The notes beneath the pieces are model-generated. The model was not told where the DNA came from. It saw only the letters and a program-made list of their open reading frames with translations, and ran no database searches. Positions 1-7,658 of a stretch of 35,410 nucleotides of DNA are shown piece after piece. Each line of letters starts with the position of its first letter. The first letter of the stretch is position 1. Source of the stretch: Myxococcus vastator (GTDB lineage Bacteria; Myxococcota; Myxococcia; Myxococcales; Myxococcaceae); NCBI RefSeq assembly GCF_010894475.1, contig NZ_JAAIYB010000030.1:1-35410 (forward strand), written 5' to 3'. The position numbers were made by a program, and so were the translations under genes.

Positions 1-11
1 GCGCGGGGGCT

Positions 12-857
12 TCAGCCCTCCTGGGGGCCGAACTCCTCGAGCGTGCGCTTCGCCGCCTCGACGAACGGGGCACCGACCATGGTTCCCTCGACCACGCAGA
101 TGTTGAAGTCGCGGGCCTGGCTCTCCGTGACGATCTTCCGCGCCTTGCGCAGCGTGTTCTCGTCCGGGGAGAAGGCCTGGTTGATGACCTCCACCTGTCG
201 CGGGTGGACGGCGGCCTTGCCGCTGAAGCCCATGCTCCGGGCCAACTGGCACTCCCGGCGCAGTCCCTCCATGTCCGCCATGTCGAACAGCGGCGAGTCG
301 ACGACCTGCACGTTGGCGGCGCGCGCCGCGGTGACGAGCCGGGAGCGCGCGTAGTGCAAGGACTCCCAGGACAGGGACGCGCCGATGCTGAAGGAGAAGT
401 CCGCCGAGCCGAACACGAGCGCCTTCAACCGCGGGGTCGCGCTGGCGATGGCGTGGACGTTCTCCACGCCGCGAGGCGTCTCCACCAGGGCGAGCAGGTC
501 CACCTGCGCGCAGCTCGCGCCGAGCACCTGCTCGACGATCTCCAGGTCCCTGGGGGATTCGACCTTCGGCACCAGGACGACGTCGGGTTTGACGGCGTAG
601 TTGCGCAGGGCGAGCACGTCACGGAGGCCCTCGGGCCGGGTGACGGTGTTGATGCGGATGGCCCGGCGGCTGGGGCCGCGTGGCGCGGTGAAGAACGCCT
701 CCGCGTGCTGCCGCGCCGCGTCCTTGTGGCTGGCGGCCACGGAGTCCTCCAGGTCCACCAGGCTGATGTCCGCGCCGGCTTGCTGCCCCCGCGCGAAACG
801 GTCCACCGCGAGCGCTGGAGTGAACAGGATGGAGCGGCAATACCGGGTGAACTTCAT
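12..857 (-). CDS. CitE-like HpcH/HpaI aldolase / CoA-ester lyase family protein
   Basis: A protein of 281 residues with the TIM-barrel layout of the citrate lyase beta subunit (CitE) family. Visible family motifs are DLEDSV near residue 36, the Arg of RIN near 68, PKVES near 98, the probable Mg ligand Glu in LVETPRGV near 126 and the Asp in FGSADFS near 153, and GKAAVHP near 214. Relatives cleave or hydrolyse malyl-, methylmalyl- or citramalyl-CoA; the substrate cannot be read here. No citrate lyase alpha or gamma subunit lies beside it, so it is a stand-alone CitE-like enzyme rather than part of citrate lyase. I chose the ATG at 857; a GTG one codon upstream at 860 is also open, but GGAGG at 862-866 sits too close to it. 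It follows the tetR gene on the same strand after a 247-bp gap. Confidence 0.85.
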   Translation of the reverse strand: MKFTRYCRSILFTPALAVDRFARGQQAGADISLVDLEDSVAASHKDAARQHAEAFFTAPRGPSRRAIRINTVTRPEGLRDVLALRNYAVKPDVVLVPKVESPRDLEIVEQVLGASCAQVDLLALVETPRGVENVHAIASATPRLKALVFGSADFSFSIGASLSWESLHYARSRLVTAARAANVQVVDSPLFDMADMEGLRRECQLARSMGFSGKAAVHPRQVEVINQAFSPDENTLRKARKIVTESQARDFNICVVEGTMVGAPFVEAAKRTLEEFGPQEG

Positions 858-964
858 CACGCCTCCGGGGGTAGGGCCTGCACCGCGCGCACCCGTGACG
901 GCGCCATCCGTGAAACACGGAGGGCTCGCTCGATGCGCGAAGAGTCAGTGATTGTCTGGGTACT

Positions 965-1011
965 CCTGTCGCTCCGCTCCGTCAAGGAAATGGGCAATCA
1001 ATTGCGACAGG
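965..1011. repeat. 8-bp perfect inverted repeat in the CitE-tetR gap
   Basis: CCTGTCGC at 965-972 and GCGACAGG at 1004-1011 are perfect reverse complements separated by 31 bp. They lie upstream of the CitE-like gene, which reads leftward. A regulator binding site is possible but nothing shows which regulator. Confidence 0.35.
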
Positions 1012-1055
1012 GTGCCCGGGAGGTCGTGCTATGTCTTGATATGTCTTTTGATATT

Positions 1056-1079
1056 TAGAGACGTATTTCTATGTCTCTA
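1056..1079. repeat. AT-rich hairpin or dyad downstream of tetR
   Basis: TAGAGACGTA at 1056-1065 pairs with TATGTCTCTA at 1070-1079, ten positions with one G-T mismatch and a four-base loop. It begins about 25 bp past the tetR stop codon. No T-run follows on the minus strand, so it is either a weak terminator or an operator for the CitE-like gene. Two further copies of ATGTCTT lie at 1031 and 1041, and the stretch 1030-1080 is clearly AT-richer than its surroundings. The remainder of 858-1104 holds no gene that I can support. Confidence 0.4.
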
Positions 1080-1104
1080 CGCGTGCGCGTGTTGCCCTGG
1101 CCGC

Positions 1105-1884
1105 TCAGCGCCGCGGCTTGCCAGGTGCCTTGCCGTCGATGAACGCGGCCAGCCCATCGAGCACGCGCTCGAGGCCGAAGGCAAACGCGCCCTTGGGGTC
1201 GTGCGCCCCGTAGGTCTCTCCCGCGGCCTTCCCGACGCGAGACAGGACAGGGTAGGGCGTGAAGTCGACCGTCTCGAGGAAGGGCGCGACGCGGTACCAC
1301 CACTCCTCGTCCGTCATGCCGGTCAGGTCCTTGACCCGCTTCTCCCGGGCCGCGTTGCGGACCGCGCCGTGGACGTAGTCGAGGACCAGGGTGAGGGTCC
1401 GGTCCATGTCGAGGTCCGTGAGCCCCAGGCCCTCAATCGCACTCAAGGCGATGTCGGCCGAGCGGAAGGTGTTCGGACCCAGCACGGTCCGGTGCGTCGC
1501 GAGCGGAATCACCCACGGGTGGGCCAGGTAGAAGTCGCGGTAGTCCGTCGCCACCCGCGTCAGGTTGGCGCGCCAGTCAGCGGGCTTGAAGACAGGCCGG
1601 TCCTTCAGGATTTCGCCGGACACGGCATCCATCATCAAGTCCAGCAGCTCCGCCTTGCCGGGGATGTGCGTGTAGAACGACATGGGGGAGATGCCCACCG
1701 CCTCCGCGACGCGGCGCGTGCTGACCGCCTCGAGCCCCTCGGCGTCCGCGATGGCGACGGCCACGGACACCAGCTCCGCGACGCTGGCCTTCGCCTTCGG
1801 GCCGCGCTTCGGCGCCTCCGTCCGCCCCCACAGCAACTGCAGTGACTTCAACGGGTCACCCCGTCCGGAAATCTCGTCGCTCAT
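1105..1884 (-). CDS. TetR/AcrR family transcriptional regulator
   Basis: A repressor-type protein of 259 residues. The N-terminal helix-turn-helix spans about residues 34-90, with the recognisable run STRRVAEAVGISPMSFYTHI followed by KAELLDLM, the classic TetR tail of the DNA-binding domain. The longer C-terminal half resembles the tetracycline-repressor type ligand-binding domain. The reading frame stays open upstream to 2016, but that extension has no family similarity and would cover the intergenic region, so I start at the ATG at 1884. It is divergent from the UvrA-like gene and probably controls it, itself, or both, through the dyads in the 134-bp gap. The inducing ligand is unknown. Confidence 0.88.
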   Translation of the reverse strand: MSDEISGRGDPLKSLQLLWGRTEAPKRGPKAKASVAELVSVAVAIADAEGLEAVSTRRVAEAVGISPMSFYTHIPGKAELLDLMMDAVSGEILKDRPVFKPADWRANLTRVATDYRDFYLAHPWVIPLATHRTVLGPNTFRSADIALSAIEGLGLTDLDMDRTLTLVLDYVHGAVRNAAREKRVKDLTGMTDEEWWYRVAPFLETVDFTPYPVLSRVGKAAGETYGAHDPKGAFAFGLERVLDGLAAFIDGKAPGKPRR

Positions 1885-1904
1885 CCGTGCCTCGGGATAA
1901 CTAT

Positions 1905-1958
1905 TTACAGTGTACGGGGTTGTTGTGCTAAACCTCGTGTGCTGTACGAAGTTACAGG
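1905..1958. promoter_or_regulatory. Candidate TetR operator region between tetR and the uvrA-like gene
   Basis: The divergent gap contains TACAGTGTA at 1906-1914, a palindrome around a central G, and TGTA-N6-TACA at 1943-1956. TACAG at 1906-1910 and CTGTA at 1942-1946 are also inverted to each other across 31 bp. Such dyads between a tetR gene and its divergent neighbour are typical operator positions. No convincing -35/-10 pair could be fixed for either gene. Confidence 0.45.
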
Positions 1959-2003
1959 GCGACTGAAAAGTTGTCGAGCGATTTGCGGGCAGGGCGTCAC
2001 TCC

Positions 2004-2010
2004 AAGGAGA
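2004..2010 (+). promoter_or_regulatory. Ribosome binding site that fixes the uvrA-like start
   Basis: AAGGAGA lies eight bases before the ATG at 2019. The same frame is open from a TTG at 1971, but that start has no comparable site and would add 16 residues without family similarity. Confidence 0.75.
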
Positions 2011-2018
2011 AGCCAATC

Positions 2019-4268
2019 ATGTACGGCTCCATCAAGATTCGCGGGGCGCGAGAGAACAACTTGAGGAATGTCTCGCTCGACATCCCCAAGCGGAAGATCA
2101 CCGTCTTCACGGGCGTCTCGGGTTCGGGCAAGTCGTCCCTCGTGTTCGGCACCATCGCGGCGGAGAGTCAGCGGCTCATCAATGAGACGTATCCGGCCTT
2201 CGTGCAGCAGTTCATGCCGCACTACGGCCAGCCGGACGCGGAGAGCCTGGAGAACATCTCCGCCGCCATCATCGTGGACCAGCAGCGGCTGGGCGGGAAC
2301 TCTCGCTCGACGGTCGCCACCGTCACGGACGCCGCGCAGATGCTCCGCGTGGTCTTCTCCCGCCTCGCCGAGCCGCACCTGGGCAGCCCGGGGCTCTATT
2401 CCTACAACGACCCCCGGGGGCTCTGCTCCGAGTGCGAGGGCATTGGCCAGGTCGCGTCCATGGACATGGACGCCGTCATCGACAAGTCCAAGTCCCTCAA
2501 TGAGGGCGCCATCCTGCCCAGGGACTACGCGGTGGACAGTTGGTACTGGGCCATCTACGCGCGCTCCGGCTACTTCGACGTCGACAAGAAGCTGTCCAGG
2601 TACACGAAGGAGGAGCTGGAGAAGCTCCTCCACCTGGACGACGGCCGGAAGATCAAGGTCGACAAGATGAACCTCACCTACGAGGGCCTGGTCCCCAAGC
2701 TGCGCCGGACGCTGGGCTCCAAGGACCCTGAGACAGTCCAGCCGCACGTCCGCGCCGAATACGAGCGCATCTTCACCCGGGCCACCTGTCCCTCCTGCAA
2801 GGGTGGGCGGCTCAACCAGGCCGCGCTCGGCAGCCGCATCCAGGGGAAGAACATCGCGGAGTGCTCCGCGATGCAGGTGTCTGACCTGGCGGCGTTCGTC
2901 CGGAAGATTGCCGCGCCCTCCGTGGGGCCCATGCTGGAGGCCCTGGCCCACCGGCTCGACAACCTGGTGACCATTGGCCTGGGGTACCTCAGCCTCGACC
3001 GTGAGAGCTCGACGCTGTCAGGTGGAGAGAGCCAGCGGGTGAAGATGGTGCGGCACCTGGGCTCCAGTCTCACCGATGTGACGTACATCTTCGATGAGCC
3101 CAGCGTGGGGCTCCACCCGCACGACGTGGGCCGGCTCGCGGGCCTGATGCAGCAGCTCCGCGACAAGGGCAACACCGTGCTCATCGTCGAGCACAAGCCG
3201 GACATGATTGCCATTGCGGACCATGTGGTCGACATGGGGCCCAAGGCTGGGAGCAAGGGTGGACAGGTTGTCTTCGAGGGGACCTACGAGGGGCTGTTGA
3301 CCTCGGGCACCCTCACGGGCAACCACATGAAGAAGCACCAGCCGCTGAAGACCACGCCTCGAAAGCCCACAGGGCAGCTTCAAATCAAGGGCGCCCGGCT
3401 CAACAACCTCCAGGACCTGTCCGTTTCGATTCCGCGGGGCGTGCTCACGGTGGTGACGGGCGTGGCGGGCTCGGGGAAGTCGTCGCTGATTCAGGGCTGT
3501 CTGCCCAAGGCGTACCCGGAGACCCTCATCATCGACCAGAACCTGGCCCGGGGCTCGCGCCGCTCCAACACCGCCACGTATACCGGCATCCTCGACAACG
3601 TCCGCAAGGCCTTCGCCAAGGCGAACAAGGTGGACGCCGCGCTGTTCTCCGCCAACTCGAAGGGGGCCTGCCCGGACTGCAGCGGATTGGGCGTCATCTA
3701 CACGGACCTGGCGCACCTGGACCCGATGGTGACCGTCTGCGAGACGTGCGAGGGCAAGCGCTTCACCGAGGAGGTGCTGGCGCACCGGCTGCGCGGCAAG
3801 TCCATCAGCGACGTCTACGAGATGGCCATCAGTGACGCGGTGGCCTTCTTCACCGAGCCGGCGATCGCCAAGATTCTCCAGGGCCTGGATGACGTCGGGC
3901 TCGGCTACCTCACGCTGGGGCAGCCGCTGTCGACGCTGTCGGGCGGTGAGCGGCAGCGGCTGAAGCTCGCCGCCGAGCTGGGCCGCTCGGGGAATATCTA
4001 CGTGCTCGACGAGCCCACCACGGGCCTGCACATGAACGACGTGGACACGTTGATTGGCTTGTTCGACCGGCTGGTGGAGGCCGGGTCGACCGTCATCGTC
4101 ATCGAGCACAACCTCGACGTCGTCTCGCGCGCGGACTGGGTCATCGACCTGGGGCCCGGGGCCGGGCATGAGGGCGGCCGGGTCGTCTTCGAGGGGCTTC
4201 CTGGGAAGCTCGCCTCACACAAGGGTTCGTTGACCGGGCAGCACATGGCCCGTCGAGGCAAGGCGTAG
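2019..4268 (+). CDS. UvrA-like ABC ATPase, DrrC/UvrA2 type
   Basis: A tandem ABC ATPase of 749 residues related to excinuclease subunit UvrA, but about 190 residues shorter than canonical UvrA (near 940). The first nucleotide-binding unit shows Walker [10 protein letters not shown] at 32-40, signature LSGGESQR at 333-340 and Walker B with [12 protein letters not shown] from 356. The second shows GVAGSGKSS at 481-489, LSGGERQR at 640-647 and [11 protein letters not shown] from 661. Cysteine pairs CSEC at 136, CPSC at 257, CPDC at 551 and CETC at 574 suggest zinc sites are kept. Short UvrA paralogues such as DrrC of the daunorubicin producer protect DNA against bound drugs. Divergence from a TetR gene supports an inducible resistance role. 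A general DNA repair role is less likely, though it cannot be excluded from sequence. Confidence 0.88.
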   Translation: MYGSIKIRGARENNLRNVSLDIPKRKITVFTGVSGSGKSSLVFGTIAAESQRLINETYPAFVQQFMPHYGQPDAESLENISAAIIVDQQRLGGNSRSTVATVTDAAQMLRVVFSRLAEPHLGSPGLYSYNDPRGLCSECEGIGQVASMDMDAVIDKSKSLNEGAILPRDYAVDSWYWAIYARSGYFDVDKKLSRYTKEELEKLLHLDDGRKIKVDKMNLTYEGLVPKLRRTLGSKDPETVQPHVRAEYERIFTRATCPSCKGGRLNQAALGSRIQGKNIAECSAMQVSDLAAFVRKIAAPSVGPMLEALAHRLDNLVTIGLGYLSLDRESSTLSGGESQRVKMVRHLGSSLTDVTYIFDEPSVGLHPHDVGRLAGLMQQLRDKGNTVLIVEHKPDMIAIADHVVDMGPKAGSKGGQVVFEGTYEGLLTSGTLTGNHMKKHQPLKTTPRKPTGQLQIKGARLNNLQDLSVSIPRGVLTVVTGVAGSGKSSLIQGCLPKAYPETLIIDQNLARGSRRSNTATYTGILDNVRKAFAKANKVDAALFSANSKGACPDCSGLGVIYTDLAHLDPMVTVCETCEGKRFTEEVLAHRLRGKSISDVYEMAISDAVAFFTEPAIAKILQGLDDVGLGYLTLGQPLSTLSGGERQRLKLAAELGRSGNIYVLDEPTTGLHMNDVDTLIGLFDRLVEAGSTVIVIEHNLDVVSRADWVIDLGPGAGHEGGRVVFEGLPGKLASHKGSLTGQHMARRGKA

Positions 4269-4282
4269 CGGCGGGCCCGCCG
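4269..4282. repeat. 14-bp GC palindrome after the uvrA-like gene
   Basis: CGGCGGGCCCGCCG is a perfect palindrome starting at the base after the stop codon. It abuts the larger hairpin that follows and probably adds to transcript ending. Confidence 0.5.
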
Positions 4283-4311
4283 GAGCGGCGCGAGACTTCT
4301 CGCGCCGCTCC
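4282..4311. terminator. Bidirectional terminator hairpin between convergent genes
   Basis: GGAGCGGCGCGAG at 4282-4294 pairs perfectly with CTCGCGCCGCTCC at 4299-4311 around the loop ACTT. Thirteen base pairs of almost pure GC lie between two converging genes. There is no T-run on either side, which is common in high-GC genomes. Confidence 0.75.
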
Positions 4312-4327
4312 AGTTGATGCGCGCGAC

Positions 4328-5803
4328 TCAGTCCTTCACAGGCTCCAACTTCCAGGGAACGAGGTTGTAATAGTCGTCCTTGGGGTAGAGCCTGCCCTCG
4401 TCGCCGTAGAAGGCGAGCGACTTGTCCGTGCGGCGGTCGCCCTTCTCGGCGTGCCAGCGGCTGCGGATGTAGAACTCATCCATCTTGCCCGGCACGGGGA
4501 TGAACTTCCACGGGACGAGGTCCGCCACGTTGTCCCGGTGGTAGAGCTTGAGCGCGTCGTCGTAGAAGGACAGGTGGTAGTCCAGCCGCCTATCGCCCAG
4601 GTCCGCGCGCCAGCGGCTGCGGATGTAGTACTCGTCTGCCTTTCCGGGCACGGGAATCAGCTTCCAGGGGACGAGGTCGTTCGTGTTGTCCTCCGGGTAC
4701 AGCTTCACGTCCTCCCCGTAGAAGCCCAGGGACATGTTGACGCGCTTCTCGCCGGGGTCGGCACGCCAGCGGCTGCGGAAGTAGAACTCCTTGTTCGCGA
4801 GCGCGGAGACGTCGGGGCGGGTGAAGCCCTCGGTCCGGATGTGCTTGTCGACGGCCTGCATCATCCAGTTCTTCTTTGTCTGGATGTCCGAGTCCTTGGG
4901 GAAGTAGTCGGACGTGAAGAGCTCGTACAGCGGCTTCAAGTCGAGCTGGAGCGGCTTGGGGTCCTGCCGGATGCTCTTCACCCACTCATTGAAGTCCGTG
5001 CTGGGCGTGCCGCCCACCCACTGGACGCTGTCGATGGTCAGCCCGCTGGACTGCTTGAAGGCGGAGCTGGAGGACGTGGAGGTGCTGCTCCCCGTGTTGG
5101 CGGTGGCGCCCTTGAAGGTGGCCGACGCGGCGGTCGAGATGTCGACGCCGCGCTCCACGAGCTTGGAGTACTCCTGGGCGGAGATGTGGATGCGCTGGTA
5201 CATCCTCCCGCCGAAGGTGACCTCCCGGGCGTAGTGCGTCCCGAACGTCTTGATGAACGCGGCGCAGGCGGCTTCCGACGTGAGCTTCGCCACCTCGCCG
5301 GTGAACCGGCTGCTCAGTGGCAACTTGCTGGTGAAGTCGTCGTTGAGCTGAAGCGAGCAGTCCTCGAAGAAGCTCTGGACGAAGGTCTCAATGGTTTCGT
5401 TCGAGCCACTCGTCTTCTCGAGCTGGCGGTAGGTGAGGCTGGCGCTGAACGACACCAGCAGCGGGATGTCCAGGCCCGCGCTGACGGTGTGCTCGAAGGA
5501 CTGCGAGAAGTCGAAGGAGGAGAACCAGGTCTGCGTGCGGGAGGTCCGCTCGCCCCGGGACTCCGGGAGGTAGCGTGTCCCTTCGGGGATGTAGAGGCTC
5601 TTGTCCGGGGTGAGCTGGGTGCAGGACTCCGGGGCAATCTGGATGATGCTCTCCGTGGTGGCGCCTCCGCCGTCCCGGATGCGCTGGCTCAGGTCCAGCG
5701 GGTTGATTCGGATGATGTCGTAGCACCTGCCAAGGAAGTCGACGTTCTTGTAGGGAACCGTTCCCTCGAACTTGTTGAAGTCGATCTGCATTGGTTCGGC
5801 CAT
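4328..5803 (-). CDS. MACPF (perforin-like) protein with three C-terminal 52-residue repeats
   Basis: A protein of 491 residues. The membrane-attack-complex/perforin signature is visible as TFGTHY at 186-191 followed by FGGRMY at 197-202, inside a MACPF-like region of roughly 60-330. It includes a Ser/Thr-rich stretch at 238-254 that may belong to a membrane-inserting segment. The C terminus is three tandem repeats at 339-390, 391-442 and 443-491. Each has the frame FYIRSRWRA..G..R, SL.FY.D..KLY..DN, DLVPWKLIPVPGK. Three-fold symmetry and repeat length fit a beta-trefoil-like receptor-binding module; this is inference, since no QxW ricin motif is present. There is no signal peptide, so release would need lysis or another route. 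AGGGAG upstream supports the ATG. A predation or defence pore-former is the likeliest role. Confidence 0.85.
   Translation of the reverse strand: MAEPMQIDFNKFEGTVPYKNVDFLGRCYDIIRINPLDLSQRIRDGGGATTESIIQIAPESCTQLTPDKSLYIPEGTRYLPESRGERTSRTQTWFSSFDFSQSFEHTVSAGLDIPLLVSFSASLTYRQLEKTSGSNETIETFVQSFFEDCSLQLNDDFTSKLPLSSRFTGEVAKLTSEAACAAFIKTFGTHYAREVTFGGRMYQRIHISAQEYSKLVERGVDISTAASATFKGATANTGSSTSTSSSSAFKQSSGLTIDSVQWVGGTPSTDFNEWVKSIRQDPKPLQLDLKPLYELFTSDYFPKDSDIQTKKNWMMQAVDKHIRTEGFTRPDVSALANKEFYFRSRWRADPGEKRVNMSLGFYGEDVKLYPEDNTNDLVPWKLIPVPGKADEYYIRSRWRADLGDRRLDYHLSFYDDALKLYHRDNVADLVPWKFIPVPGKMDEFYIRSRWHAEKGDRRTDKSLAFYGDEGRLYPKDDYYNLVPWKLEPVKD
4331..4789 (-). repeat. Three tandem 156-bp coding repeats
   Basis: These code for the three C-terminal repeats of the MACPF protein: units at 4634-4789, 4478-4633 and 4331-4477. 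The first two units are exactly 52 codons and the last is 49, ending at the stop codon. Similarity is obvious at the protein level (RSRW, LVPWK and PVPGK recur in register), which points to internal duplication. Confidence 0.9.
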
Positions 5804-5979
5804 GCGCGGAACTCCCTGGGTGAGGTGGGGGTGGGCATTCCTGGAGGTGGTGCCGGGCGCGACGGAACCACGGGCCGAGGTGAAATGGGTGTGAATGTCT
5901 GGGTGCCTGTGTTGTTGAGCAGGGATTGTCCTGGAGCAGAAAGTGCCCTCGCCTCAAAGGGGGGCTGCCGCTGGGCCCG

Positions 5980-6600
5980 CTAACGCGCGGCGGAGGTGGG
6001 CGCGGCGCTGAAGGTGTGGGGGGCGAAGAGGGCCGCCTTCTCCTTGTTCCGCACCCAGGGCGTCTCGCCGTCCAGCAGCATGACAGTCTCTTTCAGCGCG
6101 CCGCGCTCGTAGGCATACGTCTGTGTAATGCGATAGCGGTCGAAGGGCGCGAAGCGGCTGAGGTCTGGACGCATCACCAGGACGGCGCGCCGGAACTCAA
6201 CGTCGGTGTGGCCCGTGCCTTCGCCCAGGGACGAGCGGATGGTGCTGGCGACGCGGCCGTCTTCTCCCGGAGCGGTGTATTCCAGCCGGAAGAACATCGT
6301 CTGCTCGCGAGGGCCCGCGCTGCCGTCGTAGTCCGGGTGGCGGCGGCGAAGGCTCTTCACCGACTCCCAGTGGTGGGCATAGCGGCGTTGCTCGACGGTG
6401 AAGTCGTAGTCGAACTCCGGAACCCGCTTCCACGCTCCGTCTTCCAGGCGCTCCGCTTCGCCCCTGCCGACCCAGACGAGGGTGAGCACGGGCGCAGGTC
6501 CCGGCGTGGCCTCCATGGGTAATGCGCTGGTGCGCGCGGTGCCGCAGCCCGCGACCAGCAGGCAGCACAGCCACAGCCACTTCAGTCCTGGAGGCGTCAT
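5980..6600 (-). CDS. Putative lipoprotein of unknown function
   Basis: A protein of 206 residues with a lipoprotein signal: a short polar start, hydrophobic WLWLCCLLVAG, and a lipobox ending in Cys19 (LVAGC). It is therefore probably processed by signal peptidase II and anchored to a membrane. The mature part has no family I recognise; it is rich in charged and aromatic residues and has no further membrane segment. The frame is open up to 6726, but only the ATG at 6600 places the signal peptide at the N terminus. It is divergent from the LysR gene that follows, a layout in which the regulator often controls its neighbour. Confidence 0.75.
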   Translation of the reverse strand: MTPPGLKWLWLCCLLVAGCGTARTSALPMEATPGPAPVLTLVWVGRGEAERLEDGAWKRVPEFDYDFTVEQRRYAHHWESVKSLRRRHPDYDGSAGPREQTMFFRLEYTAPGEDGRVASTIRSSLGEGTGHTDVEFRRAVLVMRPDLSRFAPFDRYRITQTYAYERGALKETVMLLDGETPWVRNKEKAALFAPHTFSAAPTSAAR

Positions 6601-6679
6601 CGTCTTCTCGTGGGAGCAAGGCGCCGGATGCGCCCGTGAGCGGAAGGCTCGCTGGGCACAGTGCTCGTGAGCTGCCCGG

Positions 6680-6724
6680 ACAACAATCCAGCACGCGTCA
6701 GAAACACTGTTGTAGAAACGCAAC
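6680..6724. promoter_or_regulatory. Candidate LysR operator
   Basis: ACAACA at 6680-6685 is inverted to TGTTGT at 6708-6713, and GTTG at 6709-6712 is inverted to CAAC at 6721-6724, which ends just before the LysR start codon. Overlapping dyads of this kind in a divergent gap are typical for autoregulating LysR proteins. No promoter boxes could be fixed. Confidence 0.4.
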
Positions 6725-6725
6725 A

Positions 6726-7589
6726 ATGGACCTGAACCACCTCGCCATCTTCCAGGCCGTCGCGGAGACGCAGAGCTTCACGAAGGCGGCTGTGCGCTTG
6801 GGGCTCGACAAGTCGAAGGTCAGCCGCGCGCTGCGGGCGCTGGAGGCCAGCTTCGGCGCGACGTTGCTTTCACGGACGACGCGAATGGTGCGGCTGACGG
6901 CGGAGGGGCAGTCCTTGTTGAGCCAGGTGGCGCCGCTGCTCTCGGGGCTCAGGGACGTGGTGGCACGGTCGCCACAGGGTCCCAGCGGAGAAGTCACCCT
7001 CACCGCGCCGCCGGACGTGGGGCGCGCGCTGCTGGCGCCCGTCCTGGCGGGGTTCCGGCTTCGCTTCCCGTCGGTGCGGGTGCGCGTGGTGCTGACGTAC
7101 GACGTGGTGGACCTGCTGGGGGAGGGCATGGACCTGGCCCTGCGGGTGGGCAGGCCCGGCTCGGGGACCTTCGTCGCGCGAAAGTTGATGGACCTGGAGG
7201 CGGGTTTCTTCGCGTCGCCTCGCTATCTGGAGCGCAGGGGGCAGCCTGCGTCACCGACGGAGCTCGCGCGCCATGAGGGCCTGTGGCCCGCTCCTCCCAG
7301 GGGCAAGCGCCCGTTCTGGACGGGGTCGGGGCAGCCGCCTCGCGCCGCCTCCCTGGCGTGTTCCGATTTTGGCTTCCTGCTGGATGTGGCGCGGGCGGGA
7401 GGTGGCGTGGCCTTGCTGCCCACCTTTCTCGCGGCGCGGGACGTGGCCGTGGGGGCGCTGGTGCGCGTCCTGCCGGAGGTGGCCCTCCGCGACGCGCCGC
7501 TCTTCCTCGTCTCACGGCCCGGCAAGCCCGTCCCGCCGCGTGTCCAGGCGCTCAAGGCGTATTTGATGGAGACGCTTGGACGGGCGTGA
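6726..7589 (+). CDS. LysR family transcriptional regulator
   Basis: A protein of 287 residues. It opens with MDLNHLAIFQAVAE, and the winged helix-turn-helix fills about residues 1-60, with AETQSFTKAAVRLGLDKSKV as the recognition region and LLSRTTRMVRLTAEG as the wing. The rest is a substrate-binding domain of the periplasmic-binding fold (about 90-285). The sequence is of the short-linker CrgA/AaeR-like group, in which SRTTR and LTAEG are usual. The frame is open from 6522, but the ATG at 6726 is where the family begins. The effector is unknown; the likely target is the divergent lipoprotein gene. It converges with the glycosidase gene. Confidence 0.88.
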   Translation: MDLNHLAIFQAVAETQSFTKAAVRLGLDKSKVSRALRALEASFGATLLSRTTRMVRLTAEGQSLLSQVAPLLSGLRDVVARSPQGPSGEVTLTAPPDVGRALLAPVLAGFRLRFPSVRVRVVLTYDVVDLLGEGMDLALRVGRPGSGTFVARKLMDLEAGFFASPRYLERRGQPASPTELARHEGLWPAPPRGKRPFWTGSGQPPRAASLACSDFGFLLDVARAGGGVALLPTFLAARDVAVGALVRVLPEVALRDAPLFLVSRPGKPVPPRVQALKAYLMETLGRA

Positions 7590-7654
7590 GTCATCAGCAA
7601 GGGCTTGCGGAGGACCTGGACGTCCTGGCGGCGCGGGGGGGCCAGCGGATGACT
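7589..7654. terminator. Weak nested dyad between convergent LysR and glycosidase genes
   Basis: AGTCATC at 7589-7595 is inverted to GATGACT at 7648-7654, and inside it AGGAC at 7611-7615 is inverted to GTCCT at 7622-7626. The position between converging genes suits a terminator, but the stems are short. Confidence 0.3.
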
Positions 7655-7658
7655 GGCG

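Noticed and set aside
12-857. Citrate lyase beta subunit of a citrate lyase complex
   Set aside because: No alpha, gamma or accessory lyase genes are adjacent in the visible DNA; a stand-alone CitE-like enzyme fits better, though the left neighbour is cut off by the window edge.
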